64,000 bases of DNA from Margaritifera margaritifera (taxonomy: Eukaryota; Mollusca; Bivalvia; Unionida; Margaritiferidae). The position numbers and the translations under genes were made by a program. The DNA is taken from assembly GCA_029931535.1 (NCBI GenBank), contig JAQPZY010001665.1, positions 2,129,501 through 2,193,500 on the forward strand, in the 5' to 3' direction. The notes under the pieces are model-generated. The model was not told the DNA's origin. It worked only from the letters and a program-made list of their open reading frames with translations, and searched no databases. Below, in pieces: positions 1-13,440 of this stretch (the first letter of the stretch is position 1; every line of letters starts with the position of its first letter).

Positions 1-750
1 TTGACTTCTTCTCAATAACCATTGGAGCATTTTCAACCAAGCTTGACAGGGAACATCCTAGCATGAAGGCCTTTCAGATTTGCACAAAACTTATGCCAGA
101 ATGCCATCAAATATGGTTGCCTCTACCAACCCTTTCTTAAAAAATTAACGACTTTTTTTCAAAAACTGCTGAACAGAATTTAAATAAATTAGACAGCTTT
201 CTGGTGTAAAAACCCTTTCAGATTTGTACAACTGATACCGATCTGTCATAAAATAAACTCACTGTTACTAACAACAGAAAAAGCTTTAAATGAATTGTTC
301 TCAAAAATGAAATTTAGCAAAGCTTTTTGGCATGCGGGCCTTTGAATGATGCTGATCCACAATCAAATATGGCTGCCAACACTAAAAATAGAAAAACCTT
401 TAAGCAACTTTTTCTCAAAATCTGCTGAATAGAATTTGATCAAATTTGGCGAAAACATCCTGGCATGAAGTTCTTTCAAGAACATATGATGCTGATCCAC
501 AATCAAATATAGCAACCATTGCTAAAAACAGACCAGCCTTTAAGCAACTTCTCAAAACTCACTAAACTGATTTTTACCAGATTTGGCAAAAAGCATCCTG
601 GCATGAAGTCATTTCAGTTTGTCCAAATGATGATGACCCTTCACCAAATAAGACTGCCATTGCTAAAAATAGAACAATCTTAAATGTCTTCTAAAAAAAT
701 TGCCGAACAGAATTTGACCAAATTTATAGTGTTATGACCTGTTATGAGAC
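1..750. repeat. Degenerate ~120-bp tandem repeat
   Basis: The phrases 'tgctgaacagaattt', 'catcctggcatgaag', 'tttcagatttg' and 'gctgatccacaatcaaatat' recur about every 120 bp with substitutions and small indels. No frame stays open. It reads as an old, diverged tandem or interspersed repeat and is cut by the window start. Confidence 0.6.
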
Positions 751-815
751 ACCTCCTGTCTTGAGAGACCATGAATTTTAGGTAGAATAGTGGTCTTTCA
801 AGACGGGTTCTACTG

Positions 816-825
<10 letters not shown>

Positions 826-880
<55 letters not shown>
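826..880. repeat. (TA)n microsatellite
   Basis: About 55 bp of uninterrupted TA, preceded by a short TG tract. The IYIYIY open frames across it on both strands are artefacts. Confidence 0.95.
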
Positions 881-882
<2 letters not shown>

Positions 883-1420
883 CCCCTGAAGTCATTACAA
901 AGTTTATGCTTCCCAAGGCTTTTAAAACATTGAAATTGTTCAACTTATTTTTTTTACATTTTTCTACACTGTTATCAAATATCAAATATATATATTCATT
1001 GTTGTTTGTATTCGTTTTATATTTCTTAAAGTTTTGTTTTGAAATCAATCTGCATGTCTTTATATAACCTCTTGCTAACCATTGTTGACTTATCCTACAA
1101 ACAATTTAGCTTCATTGATACTACTTGTGGTGTGTAAATATAAACATTGCAAATGTAACTTTTCTTCATTTATGTTTTTCTCTCTAATAAGATGCTAATA
1201 AGTTGTGGTAAAGGATTCCCATGTAGATCAATCACAACAATAGTACTATAAGAATTGTCTTCCTTATTTTTTAATATTTTATGTATACTTTAATATGTAT
1301 GTTTATTAAATATTTTGTTCATTTGAAGTCTTGTATATTACACTGTCTAATTACAACAGTTACTTTCAGAGGTGAATTAAGAAACTTGCACAACAGAAAC
1401 TACCTGACACTTTATAAATC

Positions 1421-1720
1421 AGTTTTCAGCTTATGAGGCATTTTGTGCCTAGTTTTCAGCTTATGAGGCATTTTGTGCCTAGTTTTCAGCTTATGAGGCA
1501 TTTTGTGCCTAGTTTTCAGCTTATGAGGCATTTTGTGCCTAGTTTTCAGCTTATGAGGCATTTTGTGCCTAGTTTTCAGCTTATGAGGCATTTTGTGCCT
1601 AGTTTTCAGCTTATGAGGCATTTTGTGCCTAGTTTTCAGCTTATGAGGCATTTTGTGCCTAGTTTTCAGCTTATGAGGCATTTTGTACCTAGTTTTCAGC
1701 TTATGAGGCATTTTGTGCCT
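1421..1720. repeat. 30-bp minisatellite, 10 copies
   Basis: Ten head-to-tail copies of a 30-bp unit starting 'agttttcagcttatgaggca', almost identical; one copy has gtacct in place of gtgcct. Because 30 is a multiple of three, both strands stay open through the array (MRHFVPSFQL on +, MPHKLKTRHK on -). No signal peptide, splice context or flanking coding sequence supports translation. Near-identity of the copies suggests recent amplification. Confidence 0.95.
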
Positions 1721-1859
1721 AGTTACATGGTGAAGTACTGTAAAAATTATTCAGGTGGGAGATATCTGCAGGTTCCATTGGACCTCTTTTTTTATATGCC
1801 CACCATAAGGTGGAGAGAATTATGTTATGATGTTGTACATCCATCTATCTGTTACAAAT

Positions 1860-2720
1860 TTGGTTTCTGAACAATAGCTCAAGTTGTCCACCATCTTCAG
1901 TTACCAAACGTTATGGATGGCTTGCACTTGGGATAAGGAAGAACCCTATCAATATCAAGCTCAAAAACTCAAAGGTCAAGGTCACAGTGAATGAAACATG
2001 GAAAACAGTTTCTGCACAGTAACTTAAGTTTTAACCATCCACAGATACCAGACTTTGAGGACAGCTTGCACTTGTGGTAAAGAAAACCCTATTGATTTCA
2101 GGCTCCAATGTTGAAGGTCAAGGTCACTGACTGCAAGAAGAAAAATGGTTTCTGCACAATAACTCGTGTTCTGCACCGTGTACAGTTACCAAACTTTGTG
2201 GATGGCTTGCACATGGGGTAAGGAAGAACCTATTGATTCTGTACCCAAAAGGTCAAATGCCAAGATTACTCTGACTGAAAGAAGAAATATTGTTTCCACG
2301 CATTAACTGGAGTTCTCCATTATCTACAGTTACCAAGCTTTGTGGATGACTTGCAGTTGGTGTAAGGAAGAACCCTATTGATTTGGGGTCAAAAATCTGT
2401 GACTGAAATAATTCAAAAATGGTTCCTGCACAAAAACATTAGTTCTACATGGTGTACCTCAAAAAACTTTGTGGATGGCTTGCACTTTAGGTAAGAAAGG
2501 AAGCTATTGATGTTGGGGTCAAAAGCTGAAAGGTTAATGTCATTGACTGTAGAAGTAATATGGTTTCCGAACAATAACAGTACTTCTACATAACAAACCT
2601 AGCCCATACTTTGTGGTTGGCTTACGGTAAGGAAGAAACCGTGTCACTTTTGGGGTCAAATGGACAGAGGTCATTGCCACTCTGACTGAAAGAAGAAAAA
2701 TGATCTATGTGCAGAAATAT
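1860..2720. repeat. Degenerate ~120-bp tandem repeat
   Basis: About seven diverged units share 'gtttctgcacaataact', 'taccaaactttgtggatggc', 'ttgcacttggggtaagga' and 'aaggtcaaggtcact'. It is non-coding and old, judging by divergence between units. Confidence 0.75.
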
Positions 2721-2887
2721 CAGTTATTTACATAGAGAAATATTAAACAGGCATATAATGTGCTGTTTTAGGTATTCATGCTTAAACAAAGGATGGGTTC
2801 AAATAAAAATGAAAGTAGATAGGAACTTGGAATATGCTATCTAATGTGATGCTAACAATAATTTTCTCTGTATACATGTAAACAATT

Positions 2888-3079
2888 TGGTATGTCTTCA
2901 AAAAGGTAGTGCTTTTAAGCTCACCTGGTATGTCTTCAAAAAGGTAGTGCTTTTAAGCTCACCTGGTATGTCTTCAAAAAGGTAGTGCTTTTAAGTTCAC
3001 CTGGTATGTCTTCAAAAAGGTAGTGCTTTTAAGTTCACCTGGTATGTCTTCAAAAAGGTAGTGCTTTTAAGTTCACCTG
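2888..3079. repeat. 38-bp minisatellite, 5 copies
   Basis: Five copies of a 38-bp unit starting 'tggtatgtcttcaaaaaggt' and ending near 'ttcacc'. The last copy runs into 'ctggtcataaggtccagata', which opens a block (to ~3480) containing two diverged copies of a 'gatcttgcatc...gatgagttc' segment. Confidence 0.9.
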
Positions 3080-3791
3080 GTCATAAGGTCCAGATAGCTT
3101 ATGGTATGGTCCTGCAGCCGTTGTCCATTCTGAATCATTTGTCAATGCCTACATCCATCAACAATGTTTGTTTTGTCTCTGAAGTCCCTATTTCTTGTTC
3201 AATTTCAATCAGACTTGGAATACAGGTTTATTTCATCAAAATCTCGGATGAGTTCGATAATGAGGAAGATCTTTACACATTATTAAACTGATCTTGCATC
3301 TGGTTGGTAAACTTGTTGCCTCTCTGGAAGCAATGTTTCTGATCTGATTTTGATCAGACTTAAGATCTCAGATGAGTTCAATAATAAGCTAGATCCACTC
3401 ACACTACCGGTAAATAGGTGATCTTGCATCGAATTAACTGAGCTTTTTGCCCCATTGGAATCCAAATATAATGCTGTTAAATGCAATGATGTATCAAAAG
3501 TATATTTCTCCATCAGAGACGACCAAGAACAATACATATACGGCAGTACCAAGAACCATGAATACTTTGAGGTTTTCCAAAATATTGAGTGCGTACTTTG
3601 TGACAGATGTGAATGAAGAAAAAACAAAAGGCTCAATATACAATGAAGGAATTTTAACTTACTTTATATGTGAAATGCCAGAATGAAAAAATAAAGTACA
3701 TCTAAAAATATCACCAGTAAACAACACAATTGTATACATGAGAAAGTGATAAGGCAACTAGAATCTACCGAATGGCTTAGCTTGGTAATCA

Positions 3792-4058
3792 GTTACATTA
3801 TGGATGGAAATTTGAATAAATTACATTATGGATGGAAATTGAAATAAATTGCATTATGGATGGAAATTTGAAGAGATTACATTATGGATGGAAATTTAAA
3901 TAAATTACATTATGGATGAAAATTTTAATAAATTACATTATGGATGGAAATTTGAATAAATTACATTATGAATGAAAATTTGACTAAATTACATTATGGA
4001 TGGAAGTTTGAATAAATTACATTATGGATGGAAATTTGAATAAATTACATTATGTAAA
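3792..4058. repeat. 28-bp minisatellite, about 9 copies
   Basis: Nine tandem copies of 'ttacattatggatggaaatt' plus 'tgaataaa' with scattered substitutions. Every unit has stops in several frames, so it is non-coding. Confidence 0.9.
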
Positions 4059-4089
4059 TTACATTGATTCAAGCTACATCTCAACAAAG

Positions 4090-4470
4090 CTAAAAAAAAC
4101 AAGTACAACCTAAACGACTACCAGCTAGTCTCTGAGACTTTGAAGAAATTAAGGGGTAGATGAAAATCACATAAACGTAGATCCAATCATGAGGACATTT
4201 AAACGTCCATCGAATTCCATTCAGAGAAGGTATAACAATCGTGCCAAATACACTATCAACTACGCATTTTTCCTGGACAGAATGTTTACCATGAACAATT
4301 TCAACCCATCTATAAAGCATTCTGTTACAAATAGGTATGACAAAATAACCAAAATCAGTTGACATGGGTAGAGTTTTTACACCACATGGATGAAGCAAAA
4401 TCCAGTAACCTTTCACATGGTGTAAATATAGAACTTTTAAGATGAATTTGTCAGAACTTTCATTTGGCAT
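4090..4470 (-). other. Unassigned open reading frame, 126 aa
   Basis: An uninterrupted ATG-to-stop frame of 126 codons with a mixed, not low-complexity, composition. It contains no domain I recognise, no signal peptide and no obvious splice context. It abuts a minisatellite on its 3' side. In an AT-rich window a chance frame of this length is possible, so it is listed only as an ORF without assigned function. Confidence 0.2.
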
Positions 4471-4479
4471 TTAGTAGTG

Positions 4480-6540
4480 ATTGCAATTAGAATGCAGAAA
4501 TAGTGGATAGGAAATAGTTGTGCTTACTCAGTCGACCACCTCAAACCGGTGATGTGAATAATAATTAGTAACATAACTAAGTTAATATATGTGTATATAT
4601 TGATTTATAATTGTTAAGTTAATTGTTATAGGTTATAGCTATAAAACTAGATCCAATGAGTTAATGTTTCTTATCATGTAAATTCAAAACGGACTCTAAA
4701 ATAAATGTACTTTGTTATTTTGAATATAAATAAAATGTGCTATGTCATTTTGACGCATTACCACACACTATAGAAGATTTACATGACATTCTAGAACATG
4801 TTTTTGATTTGGCGCATTGCAGGTAATCTACATGAATCAGTTTGACAACAGTTTGAGTTTGACAGTTTTAGTCCAATTGGACCGAATTCGTTTTGATACT
4901 GACAAAAGTTCCATATGCTTATGTGTGAATAGCTTTGATGAATTTTAATTCTGGTATGAAAAAATAATTGACGGTGCTGTTCTTACTCTGCAATGCAAGC
5001 TATTCCAGGATGAGAGATATATTTAATTAAACACATTTTCATTATTATATCAGCAATATGTTTTTAATATTATTATTTTTTTTACACATACATGTATATA
5101 CCTCATAAAGTAGTTAGAAGTTAAATTACATGTTTTTTAGCTTCTCTGCTAATAATTCACAAGTTTGTACCTTGCAAACTTCACGTCTTTATTTCTAGAT
5201 GCAAATCAGACTGTCAGAGTATAAAATACCTTAACCCAATGATGACATATTCAAATCAAATAACAACAGCAAATATATGAAACAATTTTTTTACTTATTC
5301 TCCAAACATTTGAAAAGAAATTCCACCACACCATGATAGGATATACCTCAAAGGGAAAAAAAAAAAAAAAAAAACAAATACTTGATCCATAATGGGCAAA
5401 AAAAAAAAAAAAAAATTTACACCAGTGTTTGTTTATTTAGTCGACAGCTGCTGTTGTTTTAGCTGCTTACAAACACAAATATAACTATGGAGGAGATACT
5501 GCTGAATATTGGAGAACGTAGTCAGTTGATGAAAGTAATGATATGGCAGAAAATGATTAACCTACTGATTCAGTATGTCATTCAAATCAACACAGGAGGC
5601 TTATACACACTTTTTATCAACTTGTATACTAAATCTTTGAGATTTTGGATCTTTTATATTGATATTTACATTACAATAGAGGTAGGCAACTTATATGTTT
5701 AATGTGTTTCTTACTAATTATACATTACAAAAGACCACACAGGAGGTCTAAAATAATAACCAGCATAATACTCAGACGAGAATAGTGTTTGAATAATTAA
5801 ATTGCAAAACAAACAAAACAAAAAATACCTATTCAGTTAAGGCAACAAATACAAGCTAGCAACTGAAGCACAATTTGTTACCCTTACATAGCAAAACGTT
5901 CACCAATGGATGAATGGCGTGCAATGAATGTGCGACCTGTAATGTGCCTTTTACCACAATAAATGGCAGAAGCAGGAGTAATTACTGGAGAGCAATATCT
6001 ATCTATCTATCCATCTATCTATCTATCATCTACAGGAAGCAACTATCAAATCAAGTTTTTTTCTCAAGGAAGAATATAAAACTACAGAGTTAAATAAAAA
6101 CAAATTAAAGACACTAGATTAATTGAATTAAAGATTGAGAGAACAATACTCAGACTATAGGCAACGTGGATGATGCTTTTCCTTTATACACTTCTCCTGA
6201 CGCTAACACATCTGCTCTTCCAGAAAATAATATAAAACTTGAAAACAAAGACAACATAACTTTATTAAGTAAAAAAACGAGTACATATTTATTGTACTTG
6301 TGCTGTGGGAGCATGTTTATTGCTTGCACGTTCCATGTAAAAAAAAAAGAAGACCATAGACACAGGCGTTTCTGAAGGTACTCGTTCCAAACGTAGCGTG
6401 TGCATTTTAGCGCAATAAAATAAGAAAAATGTCAACGTACAGTAAATACATAACTACTAGTTAGTTACCACAAGGAGTTAACTACCCAAATCAAACATTA
6501 TAAAATACACATCTACCAACATTACAAGCATACAAACTTT
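4480..6540. other. No recognisable gene; AT-rich spacer
   Basis: AT-rich sequence with two short poly-A tracts (5354-5376 and 5399-5415) and a (TCTA)n run at about 5995-6027. I see no conserved domain, splice pair or repeat that would support a gene. Confidence 0.6.
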
Positions 6541-6544
6541 GCGA

Positions 6545-8904
6545 ATTAGGCACGTTTCGGCCCAAGACATTTCGCCCCACTTCAATGGACATTTCGCCCC
6601 ACTTCAATAAACATTTCGCCCCACTTCAAATGGACATTTCGCCCCCACTTCGATAGACATTTCGCCCCACTTTACTGGACGTTTCGGACCATGACATTGT
6701 ATGTTCTGACATCGTTTAACAAATATAAATATTTAAATTCAATTAAATTGTTTTTTTTTTTTTTGTTTTTTTTTTTTATTCAAAACATATGTTTTAATAT
6801 TTCCTTTGCAATAAAGCTTCCATGACTTACTCATTAACTTGCCTCAGCTTAAATACGGTAACGGGTCATGTCGCACCCAGGTCAAGTCGCACACTAATAA
6901 AGTTATGTCGCACCCAAATCTTAGGTGGTGTCGCACCCAATGCTAAAGTCATGTCGCACCCAGTATATACCAATACCAAAGTCATCCTCATTTAAGATAG
7001 TATTGACTTTATTAGAATATGTTATCAAACTGAAAGACAGCGACAGAGAATTTAAAAAAAAGAATTGCTGTAAAGGAACCGGCAATTCACGCATAACATG
7101 GTGTATGGTGAAAAATAACCAAGAGTGTATTAGATCCAGGTTAACAATATAAAACTATTTTGCAAATAAAAATCATTGTTAGGAAATGCACTCACTGTGA
7201 GGGAAATATCAATACTTTCGCTAACATGGGTTACAAATTCATTTGCGTAATTTTGTGAAAGATAGGTTGGTTTTTTTTTTTTTTTTCATCTCAATACACG
7301 TCCGTACTCGTATTTCTGTTCTGAGAGCTTCATTTCCGCATAGTGCCACTGATGTAGCGTTGAAGACAGTTACCGTCTCCTGTCGTCATTAGTGGCTGAT
7401 GGTCAATGAGGGTGTTTGTGGAGCATGATTCCATATACATCAGTGGTGTGCAATCAACTCTTAGATTTTTTTCTGTCAAAGTCTTCATGACCAAGAAATT
7501 CGTCTGGCATCACTGACTGTTCCATGATTCAAAAAACAATGGCAATTAAACTAACCACTAACCCTGTTTTATGAAAATATAAACAATTATCCAAATTGAA
7601 TTTTTACTTTAAAAAATTCTTATGCAATAAAAAAATACAATTAGTTTAATTACTGTTTCTGCTTTAATATGTTTATAGAAATAAAGCGAACTTAAATAAT
7701 ATCGTGATCCGGGACATCTGTAATAAATTTGTTTTGTTTGGGTTACACATTTTAGTCCCCAGAAAACACATTATTCCAGGTAAAATACGAAAAAAAAATT
7801 TAAAAGATATATATTTCTTGAACATTACATATGTAACGGTATTCCTACCGAATACAATATGCTTTATGATTAATTACCAGATTTATTTACGATAATGTTT
7901 TTTTGGGAACGGGGATTTTTGGTACAGGTACGGGTTACACTTTTTAGTCCACACCGTAAAGGGTTTTCTTTTGTGAAATTTGCTGAAAATGATATGGTTA
8001 TTCATGCCTTTATTTTATTTTACTGATTATAGTGGATGGTGTTGTGGACGTTTTATACGATATCGATGTACCGATCTTTAGTTTTACCTGCGTGAGGATC
8101 CGCGTCGGAACCAAGCACCTTACGACGTGTAGTAGGCTGTGGTTGTACTTTAAATAGCATTTCTTTAACATTGCACTCGCTGTTAACGACTTTATTTTTC
8201 CAAATTCAAAAAGTTTGCGCCGATGGAACAAGGCTTGATTCGAAATTTAGTAATGTCTAAAGAGATTCAATAATCCTCAGCTAGATAGTAATTGGCCCCG
8301 GTAAATGCTTTCGAAGACCGAAGGTGGTGTACGGTTCAGAATGGAACGGGCCCATACTAGAGTGGTTACGACCAGGGCCGCTAAAAAGTATCACTAATAA
8401 ATATACGCTAATAAAGACTAATGCAATGGAAAACATATAACATGGTAACAGTAATTTCATTTATTATATATTACAGATGGGTGCGACTTGACTATATATT
8501 TGGATGCGACATAACTTTATATTTGGGTGCGACATAACTTTATTAGTGTTTGACTTTGCGGGTGCGAGATAGCAGGGTGCGAGATGACTGTGATTCCTTA
8601 AATACATTGATACCACATTGAGTAGATTATCTAACTACGAAGATCGAACAAGCTACCTGGTTGTAATTAAGCACAAAGAACACTTGCTAGATAATCATGT
8701 TCGTTTAAAACGGTGTTCTTTTGAAATTATAATTATTTTTTAAACAAGTCTTTGAGAAAATGTTTGTTGTTTTTTTTCTTCATGTATCGTCACCCTCTAG
8801 TGTATGGACCTAACGACTGCAAATGATTAATGAAGAGTATAGAAAAGACAAGAGATAGTATGACAAGTTATCCTATTATCAGAAGGAGATAGTAATAATA
8901 ATAA

Positions 8905-8935
<31 letters not shown>

Positions 8936-9372
8936 AATAGACTTATACTTAGACTATTTGACAGACCCATTTCAATTTGTTTAATTTACATTCAGTCTGT
9001 CATTATATCTGACAATATTTTCCTCTTTTACTTCGTTTATGTAATAAGACTGATCAGAAAATGAATCTGTCGTTTACGGTGATCATTATTTTTTATACTG
9101 CGATACTTTTATTTTCGCAGTTACGAAAACTGAACTTTATGATGAAGGGTAATCCTATTTGTTGGGAATGGAGAGGTCGTTGTAGATAGTTAAGAAAAAT
9201 GTAGAAATGTCCACTGAATGTGGGTCGAAATGTCTTGGGCCGAAACGTCCATTGAAGTGGGTCGAAATGTCTTGGGCCGAAATGACCATGGGGCGAAACG
9301 TCCAGTACGTCCATGAAGTGCAGCGAAATGTCTTGGGACGAAACGTCCATTGGGCGAAACGTCCAGGTACCA
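6545..9372. mobile_element. Foldback-like element with nested inverted tandem-repeat arms
   Basis: The outer left arm (6545-6695) is a run of 'catttcgccccacttcaatgga' variants opening with 'gtttcggcccaagacatttc'. The outer right arm (about 9200-9372) carries the reverse complement of the same units. Inside them, a second unrelated unit ('atgtcgcacccaaat', 'actaataaagttatgtcgca') forms a left arm at 6855-6965 and, inverted, a right arm at 8476-8595. Long inverted arms built of short tandem repeats are the hallmark of foldback (FB/Galileo-type) elements. The 1.5-kb core shows no recognisable transposase, so a non-autonomous or decayed copy is most likely. Target-site duplications were not identified. 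Confidence 0.55.
8893..8937. repeat. (AAT)n/(AAG)n microsatellite
   Basis: 'aataataataataag' runs directly into about ten AAG units, inside the right half of the foldback-like element. Confidence 0.9.
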
Positions 9373-9399
9373 ATCTTTACAGATAGTAACTCCAATGGT

Positions 9400-11290
9400 A
9401 CGCCCAGATATATTGATTATTCCAGGAAGTTTCTTTGTGTCGTTTGATACGAAAGTAGAAGGAACAGTGTTAAACATTTTGGTTAGAATGCTGGTTAAAG
9501 ACATCACCAAATCATATGGAAGCGATCATCTTTTCAAAACTGGACAAGTTATGAATGAACAATGGTATTTATTTTAGATATTTAAAACTCAAATTGCATT
9601 CTTTATAATTTGACCTTTAAAAGTCAAATGTTGACCTCATGTTGACCTCTTTATTGCGTGTTAAGAGAAAACGATCAGACACCTTTGCAAGTGTGCATCT
9701 CAATCGCGAACCTGGTCATTTATTTCTCACAGATGCAACACATATTTGATGAATTTAAACTTTTTTCTTCTCATCGTCCTCTGTGAGCACTATAGGTTTT
9801 GTTCTTTCGGCCCTAATTCTCATTACATTAGCTTGGGAATCTTGCTCAGTATACAGTAAAATATTTAAATACGATGTTTTGCTCTGTAAACTATTGGTTT
9901 GTATCACTCGTGGATTGATTTAGCACACAAACATAACCATGATGGAATGTGTTTGACTGTTGATATTGTCCAGGCTTGTACCCTGGTTATATCCTGAGGA
10001 GACGAGGTTTCCCAAAAAAGGAGATCGGCACATGTGCAGAGCACGATTGTACCGGACACTCCGTGTCCACCTTATGTGTTGTCTCTCCGGAACACACCAG
10101 TACGATGGTACTTTCAAAGTTAAAATAAATAACATGCGGAGAATTTATTGGTATAAGAAGATTTTAAATTTTACAACTGAGCATTCTTCAGGAGTTATTT
10201 CTGTCGATTGTATATTGTGACGAAGTATTTGTGTTCTGGTCATTTTTCTGGTGTATAGAAAGAAATACACTATCCTTTTTTCAGATATATTTACGTCCGT
10301 GATATCTATTTATCTGAGATGTCACCAATTTGGAAAATAAATCTTGTATTCTAACATTGTGGTACCTGTCATCCTCATAGTCATTAGGGCCACTACATTG
10401 AAATATGCTTAAAATGTAATCCTTTGTTATCTATATTTAAGTTGCTTTGTAATTAATGTTATACAATATATTATTTATTTAGCCTGATCATTAAGTCTAT
10501 TGATGATCTTCTTCGAATATGGTTCAATATATTTGTCAAATTCATATTTTGATTGCTGTCGCCGTAAAATCTATACTCATTTAAATTTCTCGTAAATTAA
10601 TCTCTCGCTATTTTATTGATACTTCTGCTAACATTTTGTTTATTTATACGTCATAATGTTTTTTTTTGTTTTTTTTCAGTTGTTCAAGGTGTTGTGAAAT
10701 CATGTGTAATTTATACATTCCGTAGACAGATACACTTAGGAATTTTGTTATCATGCAATATTATACAGACGGTCTAAACATAGAACAGTTTTTAACGTCT
10801 AAGCTAGGTCTATCTTGGGCACGCATACATAACAGGTATAGTAGTGTTTTTACTATTAAACGCTTAAAGATTCTGGTTTCTGTATTAAATGGTTCAGCGG
10901 TACTTTAGCTGATTCAGTGGCGCTTTGCACAGAAATGATAGTTGACTGTGTAACAAGTTGTTGTATGTTGGCTGTGTGAACATAATGTTCAACCCAGTCC
11001 AGCCTTGTGCGGTCTGATGGATCAAGGTTTTGATGACATACACCAGCCTTTGTTTACGTGGAAGTGAGACTCCGTCGGGGCTCTTTGGCAAACGGGATAG
11101 GAATGTCGTATTTGGGTTCATTTCCTGCCTAATAAAATGCAATAGGATATTTTCATATCCATTATGTGAGCAGCATAATATAATAATTTCATGTCTGTTA
11201 TTTCAGCACAGTTCAATAACTTCATCTCTGTTATGTGAACAGCATACTTTAATATGTAGTATTTGAACATAATATTTTCACATCTGTTGT
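9400..11290. other. Mostly featureless; two small higher-GC islands
   Basis: No complete gene is visible. Two short islands stand out against the AT-rich background: 9960-10110, which has an acceptor-like 'tgatattgtccag' followed by a cysteine-containing phase-1 frame (see findings), and 10920-11130, which holds an 82-codon minus-strand frame of unknown identity. Confidence 0.5.
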
Positions 11291-11298
11291 GAACATAC

Positions 11299-11301
<3 letters not shown>

Positions 11302-11355
<54 letters not shown>
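11302..11355. repeat. (TA)n microsatellite
   Basis: Uninterrupted TA dinucleotides flanked by AT-rich non-coding DNA in which 'gttatgtgaacataataatttcat' phrases recur loosely from about 11140 to 11460. Confidence 0.95.
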
Positions 11356-11358
<3 letters not shown>

Positions 11359-12754
11359 ATGTTAAAAACATGATTTCATATACGTTGTGTGAACATAATA
11401 ATTTCATATATGTTACGTGAACCGAATGAGCTTATTCTTGTTATGCGCAGAAGATAATTTCATACTGTTGAATAGGCAGCGTGCAGCCATACTGTTGTAA
11501 GAGAAGATAAATTCAGCAATAAATTCAATACTTCGTTAAAATGTATGCACATCATTTGAATATCAATATACAGAGCATGAGTACACCATTAGTAGAAATT
11601 GTTTTATTTAGTTTAGAAAGTATAACAGATCAAAATTCGATGCGTTTTATTGTCTAGCTAGGTGCCATAAATTAGTCAGCATGGACATGGTCTGTATCTA
11701 TTCTTTTAATTTCTTTCCTTGTAAATAAATCTGTGATTTTAATAACGGGTCCTCGTTTTATTTACTTTTCAAGTTCCCCACTTGTTGGTCTGCCCTTGAG
11801 AAACTCCATAGATTATGACTCTTGTTATTTTTTTTATTTCTATTGGTATCGTGTCACGTGGCTCTCTATGTGTAAGCCCCATATAAAGCCAGCTCCTCCA
11901 TTACGTTTTTTTTTACTTTCTTTTTTTCTAATTTCCTATGTTGATTTATGTGTTCATGTAGTATATTTTTTTTTTTTTTAATTTATTTCACCACTGTGTC
12001 ATGCGGCTCTCATTCAGAAGCCCAGCTCCTACATAGAATCTTTCAATCTTTCCAGGTGACTTTATGCGTTCACATATAGCAAATTTGCATTTTATGCCCA
12101 AAATGTAAACCTTTTCACAATCGCAGAGCTTGCATTTAGTTAGTTTATATTTGAATTTCATATCGGAAAGCATTTTATCTGCTTTTATTATGTAGTGATG
12201 TATAGACAAAGAGACGGTTCTCATTTATTGGAGATGCTTATTCTCTGATATAAAAATATTGTCACCGTTAAGTTTTCAATAGTATGTGGTTCATTTAAAT
12301 ACGTATCATTTTTGGTCAAATATTTCTAAAGACATGCAAGCCCCTATCATTCTTTTAAACAAAAGAGATTCAGTTAAGTACGTTTATTTAGTTCTTTCAC
12401 TTTGTAAATTTTCATATTCTTTATTTATATGTTCTGAAACATGTAAAAAAAAATAAGGCGGAACATGTAAAAAAAATAAGGCGGCTGCGCTATCTCATTG
12501 TATTTGCTACTAGAGTTCCTGAACAAAGTCTCTTAAATCAATCAGGTTTGCTGTTTTGTTTTGTTTTGTTTTTGTTTTTTTTGTTTTTTTTTAAATTATT
12601 ATTATTATTTCTTATTTAATTTTGTTTCTCAAAATTAGAATTGTAGCATTTAATTTAGTAAGAGTTCAAATCAGCCTCAACAAGATCGTTTCTGATTTTT
12701 GTTACAGTGTGCTCTCTTTTATAAAATAGTAGTGAGAAACATCGACACGTAATA

Positions 12755-12756
<2 letters not shown>

Positions 12757-12790
<34 letters not shown>
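12757..12790. repeat. (TA)n microsatellite
   Basis: Short uninterrupted TA tract in an AT-rich region without genes (about 11.4-13.3 kb). Confidence 0.9.
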
Positions 12791-12792
<2 letters not shown>

Positions 12793-13289
12793 CTGCAAAT
12801 ACGTTAATATATAAAACAATTTTACAGTCTTGCTAATTGTTCAGGTCAGATTCAATAGTACAAATGTTGATTATTGCAAAATAAAGAGTTACTACAACCC
12901 TACGAAATTAATCTGTCATTTAAAAGTGGCATGAATAAAATACATATCAGGCAAGTCTGGTGAGTAGCCAAAACCTAAAGAGAATATATAACATTTTGTT
13001 TACCTGGAAAAATCCAAGCGGACAACATTATCACGGGATTTAAAAACACCAACAGTAAAATACTAATCTAGCAATCCCAATTTATTAACAACTAACGTAA
13101 TATTTTTTCTTAATATTTACTGTTTCCATAACGACGTATGTAATGTGGATACAAAATTGAGTGTATTTTGTTTAAAAATCATGCCTGTATAATAAGTCTG
13201 TATTAATTTAAAAAGGGGGAAACAAACTAATTTCAGATTCAATAGTATTACGCTTCTATCTGGCAGCCTATACATACAAATCCCTGATA

Positions 13290-13363
<74 letters not shown>

Positions 13364-13381
13364 TATATATATCTATCTCTG

Positions 13382-13439
<58 letters not shown>
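13290..13439. repeat. Compound (TA)n microsatellite
   Basis: Two long TA tracts separated by 'gcatatatatatctatctctgta'. No coding potential. Confidence 0.95.

Positions 13440-13440
<1 letters not shown>

Noticed and set aside
826..880. IYIYIY open frames over (TA)n tracts here and at 11.3, 13.3, 15.6, 17.4, 40.9, 48.2 kb
   Set aside because: Dinucleotide repeats of this kind have no stop in some frames; no flanking coding signal.
3283..3636. 117-aa minus-strand frame
   Set aside because: It overlaps two diverged copies of an interspersed repeat and has no recognisable domain.
10894..11142. 82-aa minus-strand frame in a higher-GC island
   Set aside because: No domain, splice or start evidence; kept only as a composition remark.
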